Source: Halorubrum sp. 48-1-W
GTDB taxonomy: Archaea > Halobacteriota > Halobacteria > Halobacteriales > Haloferacaceae
Reading direction: 5' to 3'
DNA: 64,000 bases
Assembly (NCBI RefSeq): GCF_003287355.1
Contig: NZ_QMIM01000010.1
Coordinates: 109,636-173,635, forward strand
Under the pieces are notes generated by a model. The model did not search any database. It saw only the letters and a program-made list of their open reading frames with translations, and was not told the origin of the DNA. Below, in pieces: positions 50,421 to 59,149 of the stretch. The position numbers were made by a program, and so were the translations under genes. Position 1 is the first letter of the stretch. The number at the start of each line of letters is the position of its first letter.

Positions 50421-51593
50421 ATGACCCGACGGACGTTCGGCACCCTCTGTGGGCTCGTCTTCCTCGTAAACCTCGGACGCGTCGCGTTCGCGCCGCTCGT
50501 CCCGACGATCGGCTCGGAGTTCGGCGCGAGCCCCGCGGTCGTCGGCTCCGTCACGACGCTGGTGTGGGTGGGGTCGGCGCTCCCACGGATCCCGGTCGGC
50601 TACCTCCTCACGCGGGTCCCGAGACACTACGTCGTGTTGGGATCCGGGCTCGCGCTCGCTGCCGCCGCCACCGTCACCGGTAGCGCCGACACCATCCGGA
50701 CGCTCCAGGTCGGCGCGCTCTTCATCGGGCTCGCCTCCGGGGCGTACTTCGTGGCGGCGGTGCCGCTCGTCGCCGAACTCTTCCCGAGCGGGCGCGGGCG
50801 AGCCATCGGTATCCACGGGGCAGCGAGCCAGCTCGCGGCCGTGATCGCTCCGGGGGTCGTGGTCGGCGTCCTCCTCGTCGCCGGCTGGGGCGACGTCTTC
50901 CGCCTGCTCGCGGTCGCGGCGCTCGCGGTCACCACCGTCCTGTTCGTCGTACTGCGACGGGAGCCCCTCCCGGAGGGCGCGGGCGCCGACCGCGACTTCC
51001 GGTCGGCACTCTCCCACTGGCGGGTCATCCTCCTCGTGATCGTCGTCGTGGCTGTCCCCGGGTTCGTCTGGCAGGGCGTGTTCAACTTCTACGTCACGTA
51101 TCTCACGGGAACGAAAGGGCTCTCGACCGGGTTCGCGAACTCCCTCCTCACCGTCGTCTTCGCGGCCGGCCTGCCCGCGTTCTGGTTCGGCGGCCAGCTC
51201 GCCGACCGGCTCCCGCAGATCCCGTACCTCCTCGGGATCCTCGTCTCCTTCGCCGGCGCGCTCCTCGGGCTCGTCGCCGCCGAATCCGCCGTGACGATCG
51301 TCGCCGCCACCGTCGCGATCGGTTTCGTGATTCACGCGATGTTCCCCGCTACCGATACGTTCCTGCTCGACTCGCTTCCCGCGGACAACCGCGCCAGCGC
51401 GTACGCCGTCTTCAGTGGGATCGCCCTGCTCTTCGAGTCTACCGGTAGCGGCGCGCTCGGTGTCACGGTCGAGCGCGTCGGCTTCGACGCCGCGTTCGTC
51501 GCTGGCGGGACGGGCGTCCTCGCGGTTGCCGTCGTCCTCGGCGCGCTCCACGCCCGCAGGGGCCTCCCCGGCGGACGCGGGACCGTCGAGTGA
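50421..51593 (+). CDS. MFS transporter
   Basis: 390 residues, 12 helices. FLVNLGRVAFAPLVPTIGSEFGASPAVVGSVTTLVWVGSALPRIPVGYLLTRVPRHYVV start, second-half loop FGGQLADRLPQIPYLLG. SGAYFVAAVPLVAELFPSGRGRAIGIHGAASQ is the helix 4-5 region. Third MFS gene of the window, unrelated in detail to the other two. Substrate unknown. ATG 50421 follows a gene on the same strand at 70 bases. Confidence 0.85.
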   Translation: MTRRTFGTLCGLVFLVNLGRVAFAPLVPTIGSEFGASPAVVGSVTTLVWVGSALPRIPVGYLLTRVPRHYVVLGSGLALAAAATVTGSADTIRTLQVGALFIGLASGAYFVAAVPLVAELFPSGRGRAIGIHGAASQLAAVIAPGVVVGVLLVAGWGDVFRLLAVAALAVTTVLFVVLRREPLPEGAGADRDFRSALSHWRVILLVIVVVAVPGFVWQGVFNFYVTYLTGTKGLSTGFANSLLTVVFAAGLPAFWFGGQLADRLPQIPYLLGILVSFAGALLGLVAAESAVTIVAATVAIGFVIHAMFPATDTFLLDSLPADNRASAYAVFSGIALLFESTGSGALGVTVERVGFDAAFVAGGTGVLAVAVVLGALHARRGLPGGRGTVE

Positions 51594-51688
51594 GCGATGT
51601 GTCGGCAGTGTGGACGGGGAGGGCCGTCGTCGACGGTGACGCGGTACCTGGTAAACACTTACCCGTTACAGCGTAGTTGTGTGGTATC

Positions 51689-54277
51689 ATGCCGATTCAA
51701 CGGGCGAAGTCCCTCCCGTCGCTTTATGAGGACGTCAGGGAGTACGACCTGGTTCTGGTGCCGGACGCTCCCCTCGCCAGTGCGCTGAACCGACAGTTAG
51801 ACCGTCCCCACCTGGGGAACTTTGCGACGACTCCACGGAGGGTGGCCGCCGGACGCCGGGAACAGGTCGAAGAGCGAACGATCTTTCTGGAGTTACTCCA
51901 CGAGACCGACCTCTCGTGGAAACAGGCGGCCTATCTCGGCGAGGAGATACTCCACTGCTGGGAGTACACCGCCCGCCCGGACGCCATCCTCTCGTTCGAC
52001 CAGTTCGACACTCCGGGTGTCGAGCGCGCCGTCGAGCGTGTCCGCCATCTCGATACCACCTCCCGCCACCTCACCGACTACACCGTCGACGAATCGACGA
52101 ACCTCGCCGTCGTCGGCTATCCGCTACTGACGGAGCTCGAACGGTCCATCCTGCCATCGGCGTACGATACCGTCGACCGGTTCACTGACCGGACGTTCGA
52201 GATGCCACCGTTCCGGGTATTCGATACCGCTGCGGACATCATCGACGGTCTCCACGGAGCGGTCACCGAGGGGACTGCCGACGACGTTGCCGTCGTACTC
52301 GATGCGGACAGTGAGTTCTCGATCCTCGTCGAATCCGCACTCGAGGCCGCCGACGTTCCGTTCTACGGTGGGCCGGGTTTTCTCGATGATCCGAACCATC
52401 GGGCGTTTCTGCGACTGCTTCGTGTCGCGTTCCGCGGGAGTGACGTCCGCGTCTCCGATATCCGGCCGGTACTCCAGCACGTCGGGCTGTGCGTAGACGT
52501 CGACCACGACGAGAAACGTCTCCACAGGCTCGATGTCGCCGGAGCGGACTGGCTGATCGAGTGGTGTCACAACGTAACAGCCGGCGAGTGGTCGTTCGAA
52601 ACCGCGCTCTCGGAGTACGTGTCAACGCTTGAGAGTGACGGGTTGGGTGCGTTCCACGACGAATTACGAACGCTCGGTCTCGCTTCACGGACGATTACGG
52701 AGTCGCGGGTCGACGACCTAGAGTTCTACCTACAGTCCTACGAGGTGCCGATCGACCGCGAGAACGAGGGTGTCCTTCTCGCCGATGCCAAATCCGCGAC
52801 GCACGTCGACCGGCCGCTCGTGTTCTATCTCGGACTCGACGACGACTGGACGAGAACGCCGCTCCGACGACCGTGGGTGGACCGTCAAACCGAATTCGAC
52901 CGCCACCTCGCACAGTTTCAGCTACTGGTACAGAACGGAACGTCCCAGTGGTATCTCGTTCGAGACAGTGTCGGTGGCAGCCCCGTCGCTCCGTGTCTCT
53001 ATTTCGAGGAACTCCTCGAGGGATCGTTCTCTCGATTCAGCGACCGCTCTACGGAACGGTACACCTCGCCGAAGCCGTCCTCGGAAACGCCGTTCGAGGC
53101 CGATCCGGTCTCCGTGGCTACGACTGAACTCGATACCATCAGCCAGTCCAGTCTCAGCACGTACGTCAATTCACCGCGAGACTACTTTTTCGACCGGATC
53201 GTCGACTCACCCGACAGGGACTACTTTCGCGAAGGGAACCTCTTCCACGATTTCGCTGAGTTCTACGTCCACCACCCGGAGCGTGTCTCGACTGACGACG
53301 TCGACGAGATCGTGGACGTCATGCTCGGAGAGATGGAGCCGTTCATCCGCGGGATAGACGGGGACGTCCATCGAACCCGATATCGAGCCGGCGTTCGGAA
53401 CGTCGTCGAGTTTCTCGACGAACACGCACCGGAGACGGTCGCTGTCGAGAGCAGAAGACGGGGGGAGAACACGTTCGCCGAACACTTCGGAAAACCCGTC
53501 GGGAGTGACGTAACGGAACGGTGGTTCGAGAACGAGGCCATCGGTGTGAAAGGGAAGATAGACCTTGTCGCGTCTCCCACTCGACTGGTCGATTACAAGA
53601 GCGGCTCGAAGCGATCCGCGATGACGGTGGTGAGGGACTCGACTCTCGACGACATCTCCACGACACCAGATTTCCAGGCGAAGCTCTATCTGACTCACCA
53701 GCGTTCACGGCAGCCGGACGAGCGCCTCGAGTTCGTGTTCGTCCATTTCCTGGAGAACGTCGACGACATCGTACGTGGGGAGGCGGACGTAGCTGACACG
53801 ATCACCACGGTCGACTACTACCCGACCACCTATCTCGCCTACATCCGTAGCGAAGACGTCTACCGAAAACTCCGTGATGAGGGGTCGAACGCGTGCCGAA
53901 AGACGCTCTCGAAGTCGTCGTACGAGGACTACCTGGCAGTGTTCGAGACGACGACGTTTCCCGACACACGGGATACCGACGAACTCATCGATTCAGCGTT
54001 TGGAACCGCGTTCACGAGCACCATGGCGGACGTCGTTGGAGACTACAAATACGTCGAGAAAGGGTGCAAGCAGGTGATGCGAGAATTCGTCCGCATCAGG
54101 GATCGCAACTACTTCGAGGACGACCTCGACGCCTTCGAGGCGTTCGTCTCGGAACGACTCTCGGAGATACATACTCGCCGCGCGGGTGAAGAGCGGTTCC
54201 CCATCGCGGACCTGGTAGACGAGCCGAACTACCGTCGTGTCAACCACCGGGACCTGCTGCTGGAGGGTGACCGATGA
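51689..54277 (+). CDS. AddB-like PD-(D/E)XK nuclease subunit
   Basis: 862 residues from ATG 51689. The C-terminal nuclease (about 485-800): SQSSLSTYVNSPRDYFFDR, a GNLFHDFAEFYVHHPERV helix, then KGKIDLVASPTRLVDYKSGSKRS, the D-x(n)-D-x-K core near residues 625-640, and FQAKLYLTHQ with the conserved Gln. The N-terminal 450 residues resemble a degenerate SF1 helicase half like AddB (DYDLVLVPDAPLASALN, no Walker A). No Cys quartet for an iron-sulfur cluster is evident. Stop overlaps the next ATG by four bases. Likely partner of the UvrD-like gene in DNA-end resection or defence. Confidence 0.7.
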   Translation: MPIQRAKSLPSLYEDVREYDLVLVPDAPLASALNRQLDRPHLGNFATTPRRVAAGRREQVEERTIFLELLHETDLSWKQAAYLGEEILHCWEYTARPDAILSFDQFDTPGVERAVERVRHLDTTSRHLTDYTVDESTNLAVVGYPLLTELERSILPSAYDTVDRFTDRTFEMPPFRVFDTAADIIDGLHGAVTEGTADDVAVVLDADSEFSILVESALEAADVPFYGGPGFLDDPNHRAFLRLLRVAFRGSDVRVSDIRPVLQHVGLCVDVDHDEKRLHRLDVAGADWLIEWCHNVTAGEWSFETALSEYVSTLESDGLGAFHDELRTLGLASRTITESRVDDLEFYLQSYEVPIDRENEGVLLADAKSATHVDRPLVFYLGLDDDWTRTPLRRPWVDRQTEFDRHLAQFQLLVQNGTSQWYLVRDSVGGSPVAPCLYFEELLEGSFSRFSDRSTERYTSPKPSSETPFEADPVSVATTELDTISQSSLSTYVNSPRDYFFDRIVDSPDRDYFREGNLFHDFAEFYVHHPERVSTDDVDEIVDVMLGEMEPFIRGIDGDVHRTRYRAGVRNVVEFLDEHAPETVAVESRRRGENTFAEHFGKPVGSDVTERWFENEAIGVKGKIDLVASPTRLVDYKSGSKRSAMTVVRDSTLDDISTTPDFQAKLYLTHQRSRQPDERLEFVFVHFLENVDDIVRGEADVADTITTVDYYPTTYLAYIRSEDVYRKLRDEGSNACRKTLSKSSYEDYLAVFETTTFPDTRDTDELIDSAFGTAFTSTMADVVGDYKYVEKGCKQVMREFVRIRDRNYFEDDLDAFEAFVSERLSEIHTRRAGEERFPIADLVDEPNYRRVNHRDLLLEGDR

Positions 54278-57156
54278 CGGACACACGTCCGGAGTCCCGA
54301 TCGGGGTCCCAGGCAGCACCGACACCGAACGAGAAACAACGGCGGCTCATCACCAGCATCGATGGCACGTATGTCGTAGACGCCGGTGCCGGGACGGGGA
54401 AAACCTTCGCTGTCACGCGTCGCTACGCGCATATCCTCGAGACGACGGACGCCTCACCGGAGGACGTCCTGCTCATCACGTTTACGCGGAACGCGGCGAG
54501 AGAGATGAAAGACCGCATCGTCGCTCACTGTGACTACGGAACGGCGGAACTCGCCGACGCACCGATCCAGACCTTCCACAGCCTCGGTAGAGATATTCTC
54601 CAGGACTACGGCTTCGACGCTCCCAAACTGTTGGGTATCGACGACCACATCCCGAGTTCGACGCGTATCATCGAGGACGACGTCGTCGAGGAGGCGCTGT
54701 TTCAGGAGTTCTTCGAGCAGTTTACCGACGATCACCCGGAGTACAGTGACTTCCTGCGGACGATAGTCGACCCGAGCGAACTACTCGACCTCATCGGTCA
54801 GCTCGCGGCAAAGGGGGTGTTCCCAACTGCTGACGGCTGGTATCGCGACGGGGAGTCACATCTCGATGGCGACTACGCCGCGTTCAAACGCCAGTTCGAC
54901 CGGATGAACGAGCCCCGGAACGGGGGGAGAAAGCAGTCCCGGTTACGATCGAAACTCTACCGATACGGGAAGAACAGCTGCTATCTTCCGGATGCCCCCA
55001 CGAAAGCGGACATCAGAGGTGACGGGAAGCGGGTCCCGGACGACGTCGCCTCACGCGCATTCGAAGAAGACCGAGGGAACCTCAAAGCGTTCGTCCACGA
55101 CGTATACTTCGAGTACCTCCGCTTTACGCTCTCGCGTAATTACCTGAATTTCAGCTTCCTCCAGCTGTTCGCGTTCGTGCTGCTGTGTGAAGACCACCAA
55201 CTACGCAGCGAACTGTGCTTCGAGTACGTGATGGTGGACGAGTTTCAGGACTCCAGCGAGGTCCAATTCAAACTCGCTTTGCTCCTGGCGGACACGAACA
55301 ACATCTGTGTCGTCGGGGACTGGAAACAGAGCATCTACTCGTTCCAGTACGCTGCCGTCGAGAACATCCTGGAGTTCCGCAGCCGTTTCTCACGGTTCGC
55401 GTCCGAACTGAACGGCGACCACACGCGAGTGACGTACGATACGTCCTCGGTCTCGACGATCGAACTCGAAGAGAACTACCGGTCCACACAGACCATACTG
55501 GATTTCTCCGAGGAGAGTCTGACCGTCCCTGCAGCGAAGTACGACTCCGTCGACGTCGAAGCCGTCCGCGACCGTATCGTCCACCTCGAATCGAACGCCG
55601 ACAACGATGGCTCCACGATTCGAGCCATCCAGCACGAAGAGGAACACGAAGCCCTGTTGACGGCGATCGACGACGTCGTCGGGAACCCGGAGTATCTCGT
55701 CGAGGACGAGGACGGTACCCGTCGGTCACCCGCGTACCGCGACATCGCAGTTCTCACACGAACGCGGGATTTCGGTCGGGAACTTCAGCAGGTGGCGGAC
55801 GACCACGGCCTGCCGATGGCCTACGAGGGCGGTATCGAACTCTTCCGTACCGATCAGGCCAAACTGCTCCTCGCGTGGCTTCGTGTTCTCGAATACGATG
55901 GAGACCGTGGTTGGGCACCGATCCTCGAACGGGCCGGGTACACGCTCGACGAGATCAAGCATATCCTCGAAACCGGGTCGTATCCCGACGACATGCTGAA
56001 GTTCCGTGTCTCGCTGGGGTCCGTCGACTCTCTCGGTGGTGTCGTCAGGCGCGTGTTCGAACGGTACGGCTTCACTGGCCCCCGTGCCGACGTGTTGCTC
56101 CACACTATCGGGTCGATTCGGGAGACGACGACGCTCACGACCGGCGACCTCATTCGGTTCATCGCTCGGGGTATCGAACACGGGAGTACACACGAAGTCA
56201 ACACGAGCGCGGGGGACGATTCGGTCACCGTTCGGACGATACACGCCACGAAGGGGCTCGAACACCCCATCGTCTTCATCGCGAACATGAACGACGGTCG
56301 CTTCCCGCCATCGGGCGGGAGAAACAGCACAGTGATGTATTCCGATTCGATCGGGCTCCGTCACTGTACGACGTACGACGACGTCCACGGGCAGGCGTAT
56401 ATCTACGATAACTGGAAAGCCGACGTCCTCAGCACGTGTCTGCCACGAGACTACGACGAGGAGCGACGGCTCCTCTACGTGGCGATCACTCGGGCCGAAA
56501 GCCACGTGCTGTTTACTGCCGGTGGAACCCCAAACAGGTTCCTCGGAGAGCTCCCGGTCGAGGTAGAGCAGGGAGATCCGGACGTCCCGACGTTCGACGC
56601 TTCACCGGATACACGGACGGTATTAGACGTTCGCTTGCCCGAACGGGTCGGTCCCCAAAGCTACTCACCACACTCGATAATGGACGAGACCGTCTACGAG
56701 GGGGTCGAGGGCGGTGAAGGGATGGAGTTCGGTACCCAGCTACATTCGTTCGCCGAGCGCTATTGTCTCGGGGAGGACGTCGAGCCCAGAAACGCGGACG
56801 AGGAGAACGTGAAGTCGATGATCGATTCGCTTCCGGGAGAACTCTTCCCCGAGGAGGACGCCTACCTGCCGATCGAAACGGAACGAGGCCGGGTTACGCT
56901 CTCCGGTGTCATCGACCTGCTCCATATTGCTCCGGACGGCGTCGACGTCATCGACTTCAAAACCGATAGGGGTCGACACGCGGAACCGGAGTATCGGAAA
57001 CAGCTGAGTGTCTACTATCACGTCGTTGCCGAACTGTATCCCGACCGACCCGTTCGCACAGCAGTATACTACACCGAATCCGGGGATCGAGTATCGATCG
57101 AGCCACTGACGAAAACCGAGCTACAGGAACTCATCGTCGATGCGACGGAAGGCTAA
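54274..57156 (+). CDS. UvrD/AddA-like helicase-nuclease
   Basis: 960 residues. SF1A motifs: Walker A GAGTGKT (38-44), Ia LITFTRNAAREM, II VDEFQDSS near 320, III GDWKQSIYSFQYA near 350, IV ENYRST near 405, V TIHATKGLEHPIVF near 655, VI YVAITRAE near 740. The C-terminal nuclease (about 820-955): GTQLHSFAERY, VIDFKTDRGRHAEP and KQLSVYYHVV, an AddA/RecB-type PD-(D/E)XK with Asp and Lys in DFK. A helicase with two nuclease-bearing partners and translational overlap (ATGA) is the AddAB arrangement, unusual for an archaeon. Genes downstream are not related. Confidence 0.85.
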   Translation: MTDTRPESRSGSQAAPTPNEKQRRLITSIDGTYVVDAGAGTGKTFAVTRRYAHILETTDASPEDVLLITFTRNAAREMKDRIVAHCDYGTAELADAPIQTFHSLGRDILQDYGFDAPKLLGIDDHIPSSTRIIEDDVVEEALFQEFFEQFTDDHPEYSDFLRTIVDPSELLDLIGQLAAKGVFPTADGWYRDGESHLDGDYAAFKRQFDRMNEPRNGGRKQSRLRSKLYRYGKNSCYLPDAPTKADIRGDGKRVPDDVASRAFEEDRGNLKAFVHDVYFEYLRFTLSRNYLNFSFLQLFAFVLLCEDHQLRSELCFEYVMVDEFQDSSEVQFKLALLLADTNNICVVGDWKQSIYSFQYAAVENILEFRSRFSRFASELNGDHTRVTYDTSSVSTIELEENYRSTQTILDFSEESLTVPAAKYDSVDVEAVRDRIVHLESNADNDGSTIRAIQHEEEHEALLTAIDDVVGNPEYLVEDEDGTRRSPAYRDIAVLTRTRDFGRELQQVADDHGLPMAYEGGIELFRTDQAKLLLAWLRVLEYDGDRGWAPILERAGYTLDEIKHILETGSYPDDMLKFRVSLGSVDSLGGVVRRVFERYGFTGPRADVLLHTIGSIRETTTLTTGDLIRFIARGIEHGSTHEVNTSAGDDSVTVRTIHATKGLEHPIVFIANMNDGRFPPSGGRNSTVMYSDSIGLRHCTTYDDVHGQAYIYDNWKADVLSTCLPRDYDEERRLLYVAITRAESHVLFTAGGTPNRFLGELPVEVEQGDPDVPTFDASPDTRTVLDVRLPERVGPQSYSPHSIMDETVYEGVEGGEGMEFGTQLHSFAERYCLGEDVEPRNADEENVKSMIDSLPGELFPEEDAYLPIETERGRVTLSGVIDLLHIAPDGVDVIDFKTDRGRHAEPEYRKQLSVYYHVVAELYPDRPVRTAVYYTESGDRVSIEPLTKTELQELIVDATEG

Positions 57157-57184
57157 CTCAAGAAGGACTCCATAGACCCGTTAA

Positions 57185-57280
57185 GCGTGTCACGGTCGGG
57201 GCGTGTCACGGTCGGGGCGTGTCACGGTCGGGGCGTGTCACGGTCGGAACGTGTCACGGTCGGAGCGTGTCACGGTCGAG
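57185..57280. repeat. Six tandem 16-bp repeats after the AddAB-like operon
   Basis: gcgtgtcacggtcggg at 57185, 57201 and 57217 (exact), then variants at 57233, 57249 and 57265; a detached copy sits at 57305. The array runs directly into the transposase relic. Confidence 0.92.
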
Positions 57281-57434
57281 AGCGGCGAAGGCGTAACACT
57301 TCGAGCGTGTCACGATCGACTGCCGCCTGGACGTAGACCTCCCCGCCGTCGGTTTCGGCCCTCGTCCCGTCGACGGCGACCTCCTGACGCTCCCGGCAGT
57401 CGGGGCCATAGAAGTGGTTCGATCGGTGGAACCA
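57270..57434 (-). pseudogene. Fragment of a DDE transposase
   Basis: About 55 codons, stop-to-stop only: HRSNHFYGPDCRERQEVAVDGTRAE..., DGGEVYVQAAVDRDTLEV. The AVD-x(8-13)-YVxAAVDxDTxEVL pattern matches the first catalytic-Asp region of IS6-like DDE transposases. The catalytic context is altered (AVDGT for AVDET). No ends seen. Transposon scar next to the repeat array. Confidence 0.5.
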
Positions 57435-57444
57435 CTACGACCGG

Positions 57445-57789
57445 TCAGTCCGTGTCGTCGTGAAATTTCACCACGAGTCGTTCGGTGGCGAGTGCGTATA
57501 CCGTCATTTCACGGCCTTTTTTCGAGTACCACGTCTCGATCGGCGTGATTAGCTCCGCCTCGCACAGTCGTTTGAGGTGGTAGGAGACGGTCTGTACCGA
57601 TTGATCGACTGATTCGGCGATATCCGATGCCGTTCGCGGCTCCGATTTGAGTGTGACGAGGATCTCCTGGGCCGTTTCGGAGGAAAGGATCTGTAGTACG
57701 TCGGTTGGTTCGTTCCGATCGACCACGACGTTCGTCCGTTCACGCGGCGCGTGGTCGACGGGGGGCTGATGTGGGAAGGCGCTTGCCAT
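57445..57789 (-). CDS. Winged-helix (ArsR-like) transcriptional regulator
   Basis: 114 residues from ATG 57789. HTH: EPTDVLQILSSETAQEILVTLKSEPRTASDIAESVDQSVQTVSYHLKRLCEAELITPIETWYSKKGREMTVYALATERLVV. Matches a common haloarchaeal ArsR-type group without metal cysteines. Divergent from the GbsR-like gene across a 144-base gap with a strong dyad (57822-57845), likely its own operator. Confidence 0.85.
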   Translation of the reverse strand: MASAFPHQPPVDHAPRERTNVVVDRNEPTDVLQILSSETAQEILVTLKSEPRTASDIAESVDQSVQTVSYHLKRLCEAELITPIETWYSKKGREMTVYALATERLVVKFHDDTD

Positions 57790-57821
57790 AGGTATTCTCA
57801 CCTCACAATCGTGTTGTTCGA

Positions 57822-57845
57822 TTTGTTCGGTCTACTCCGAACAAA
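57822..57845. promoter_or_regulatory. Palindromic operator between two divergent regulators
   Basis: tttgttcgg (57822-57830) and ccgaacaaa (57837-57845): perfect 9-bp arms, 6-base spacer. It lies 33 bases upstream of the minus-strand start and about 90 upstream of the plus-strand start. A tttaatactt box follows near 57857. Probably bound by one or both regulators. Confidence 0.6.
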
Positions 57846-57933
57846 CGAATCAAACGATTTAATACTTACGAAATCCACGGTAGGGATATGATTCAACCCA
57901 CTCGCTATCACGTCGTGTGGATAATAGGTAGCC

Positions 57934-58440
57934 ATGAGTGAGGAACCTCGCGCCGTCGCCCGCGAACGCGTCATCGAGTCGATGGAGCAATCGGCAGAAG
58001 TCTACGGGCTGAGTCGGAGCGCAGGTCGAATCTACGGCGTACTGTACTTCTCCGAAGAACCGCGTTCGATCCCGGAACTCGTCGACGAAACCGGCTATGC
58101 GAAATCGACGATCAGCAACGTCACCCGCACGTTGGCACGGATCGGACTTATCCGCCGTCGGTCCTCGGAGGGCGGTGGCCGACGCGTACAATACACGGCC
58201 GAGCGTGAGATCTGGTTCATCCTCCAGGACGTGTTCCAACAGTACGTTCAACGGGAGCTACAGACGACACTCCGGACGATCCAGCGCGCCGAAGCACAGC
58301 TACCTGACGATAGCGGAGCCGAGACCGAACGGATCGAAGAACTCCGAGAGACGTACGAAGATCTCCAGGAGATCGTCGCGCTGGCCTCGGATTTTACGGT
58401 TGGAGAACTCCGGGACGCGCTCGAATCCTACGACCGATGA
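57934..58440 (+). CDS. GbsR/MarR-like winged-helix regulator
   Basis: 168 residues. VIESMEQSAEVYGLSRSAGRIYGVLYFSEEPRSIPELVDETGYAKSTISNVTRTLARIGLIRRRSSEGGGRRVQYTAEREIWFILQDVFQQYVQREL fits the GbsR family start (membership of sensing osmolyte/choline pathways in bacteria). Long C-terminal helices for dimerisation. In haloarchaea these control unknown transporters. Its stop abuts the convergent V4R-like gene. Confidence 0.85.
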   Translation: MSEEPRAVARERVIESMEQSAEVYGLSRSAGRIYGVLYFSEEPRSIPELVDETGYAKSTISNVTRTLARIGLIRRRSSEGGGRRVQYTAEREIWFILQDVFQQYVQRELQTTLRTIQRAEAQLPDDSGAETERIEELRETYEDLQEIVALASDFTVGELRDALESYDR

Positions 58441-58992
58441 TCACCAGTACACGGTGTACACACAGGTATCGTCTCCCTCACGACGGCACGTTTCTCCCGT
58501 CTCCTCGATGAAGACGAACGCGTCGACGGACGCGTATTTCTTGGCGACGCCGCGAACGAGTCCCCGGTCGAACGGGCAGGGATACGGGGTGTGACACGTG
58601 AGTTCTCCTTCTCGGTCAGCCGTCCGTTCGAACTGATAGGAGCCGATCTCCCCACCTCGATGGTTGCGTCGGTAGGCTTCGTCGATCGACTGGAGACCCT
58701 CGGGAACTGTATCGAAATCGTTCGGCCACTGGGCGACTGCTGGAATTTGCTCGCCGAGCCGATCGAGGACGTGCGGCTGTAATTCGTCAGCGATCGTCTC
58801 GAAGGCGTTCAACCAGGTTTGTTGCGGATACCACTCCTCGGGATCGGGGTCAGTAATCCCTTCCACAGCGAGCGCCTCTACTGCTCGTTTTTGGTACGCG
58901 TCGGAAAATCTCCCCATCGCTTCCTCGACGATCGTCAGTACCGTTCGACCGTTCACCTCTACGTCCCGGTCAAACGCTTCATAGGTAGCCAT
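58441..58992 (-). CDS. V4R/heme-NO-binding-like protein
   Basis: 183 residues from ATG 58992. Helical N-terminus, then a C-terminal ligand domain: GSYQFERTADREGELTCHTPYPCPFDRGLVRGVAKKYASVDAFVFIEETGETCRREGDDTCVYTVYW. Four Cys and His residues (TCHTPYPC, ETCRREGDDTC) and the closing C-x-Y-x-V-x-W strand recall V4R-type small-molecule domains. I would test haem or metal binding. Family assignment is tentative. Confidence 0.5.
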   Translation of the reverse strand: MATYEAFDRDVEVNGRTVLTIVEEAMGRFSDAYQKRAVEALAVEGITDPDPEEWYPQQTWLNAFETIADELQPHVLDRLGEQIPAVAQWPNDFDTVPEGLQSIDEAYRRNHRGGEIGSYQFERTADREGELTCHTPYPCPFDRGLVRGVAKKYASVDAFVFIEETGETCRREGDDTCVYTVYW

Positions 58993-59149
58993 TACGCGTA
59001 AAACCAGTTGGATCACGAAAGTAACTTCGGTGTGTGATGGCGGCGGTGTTCAGGTAACACCGATATTCGTCGTCTAAGACCGTGCGGGGCTATCCGACTT
59101 GGCGTAGTATCTCCCATAGAGTTATCATTTTTCTCCTTGGTGTTTGTGT

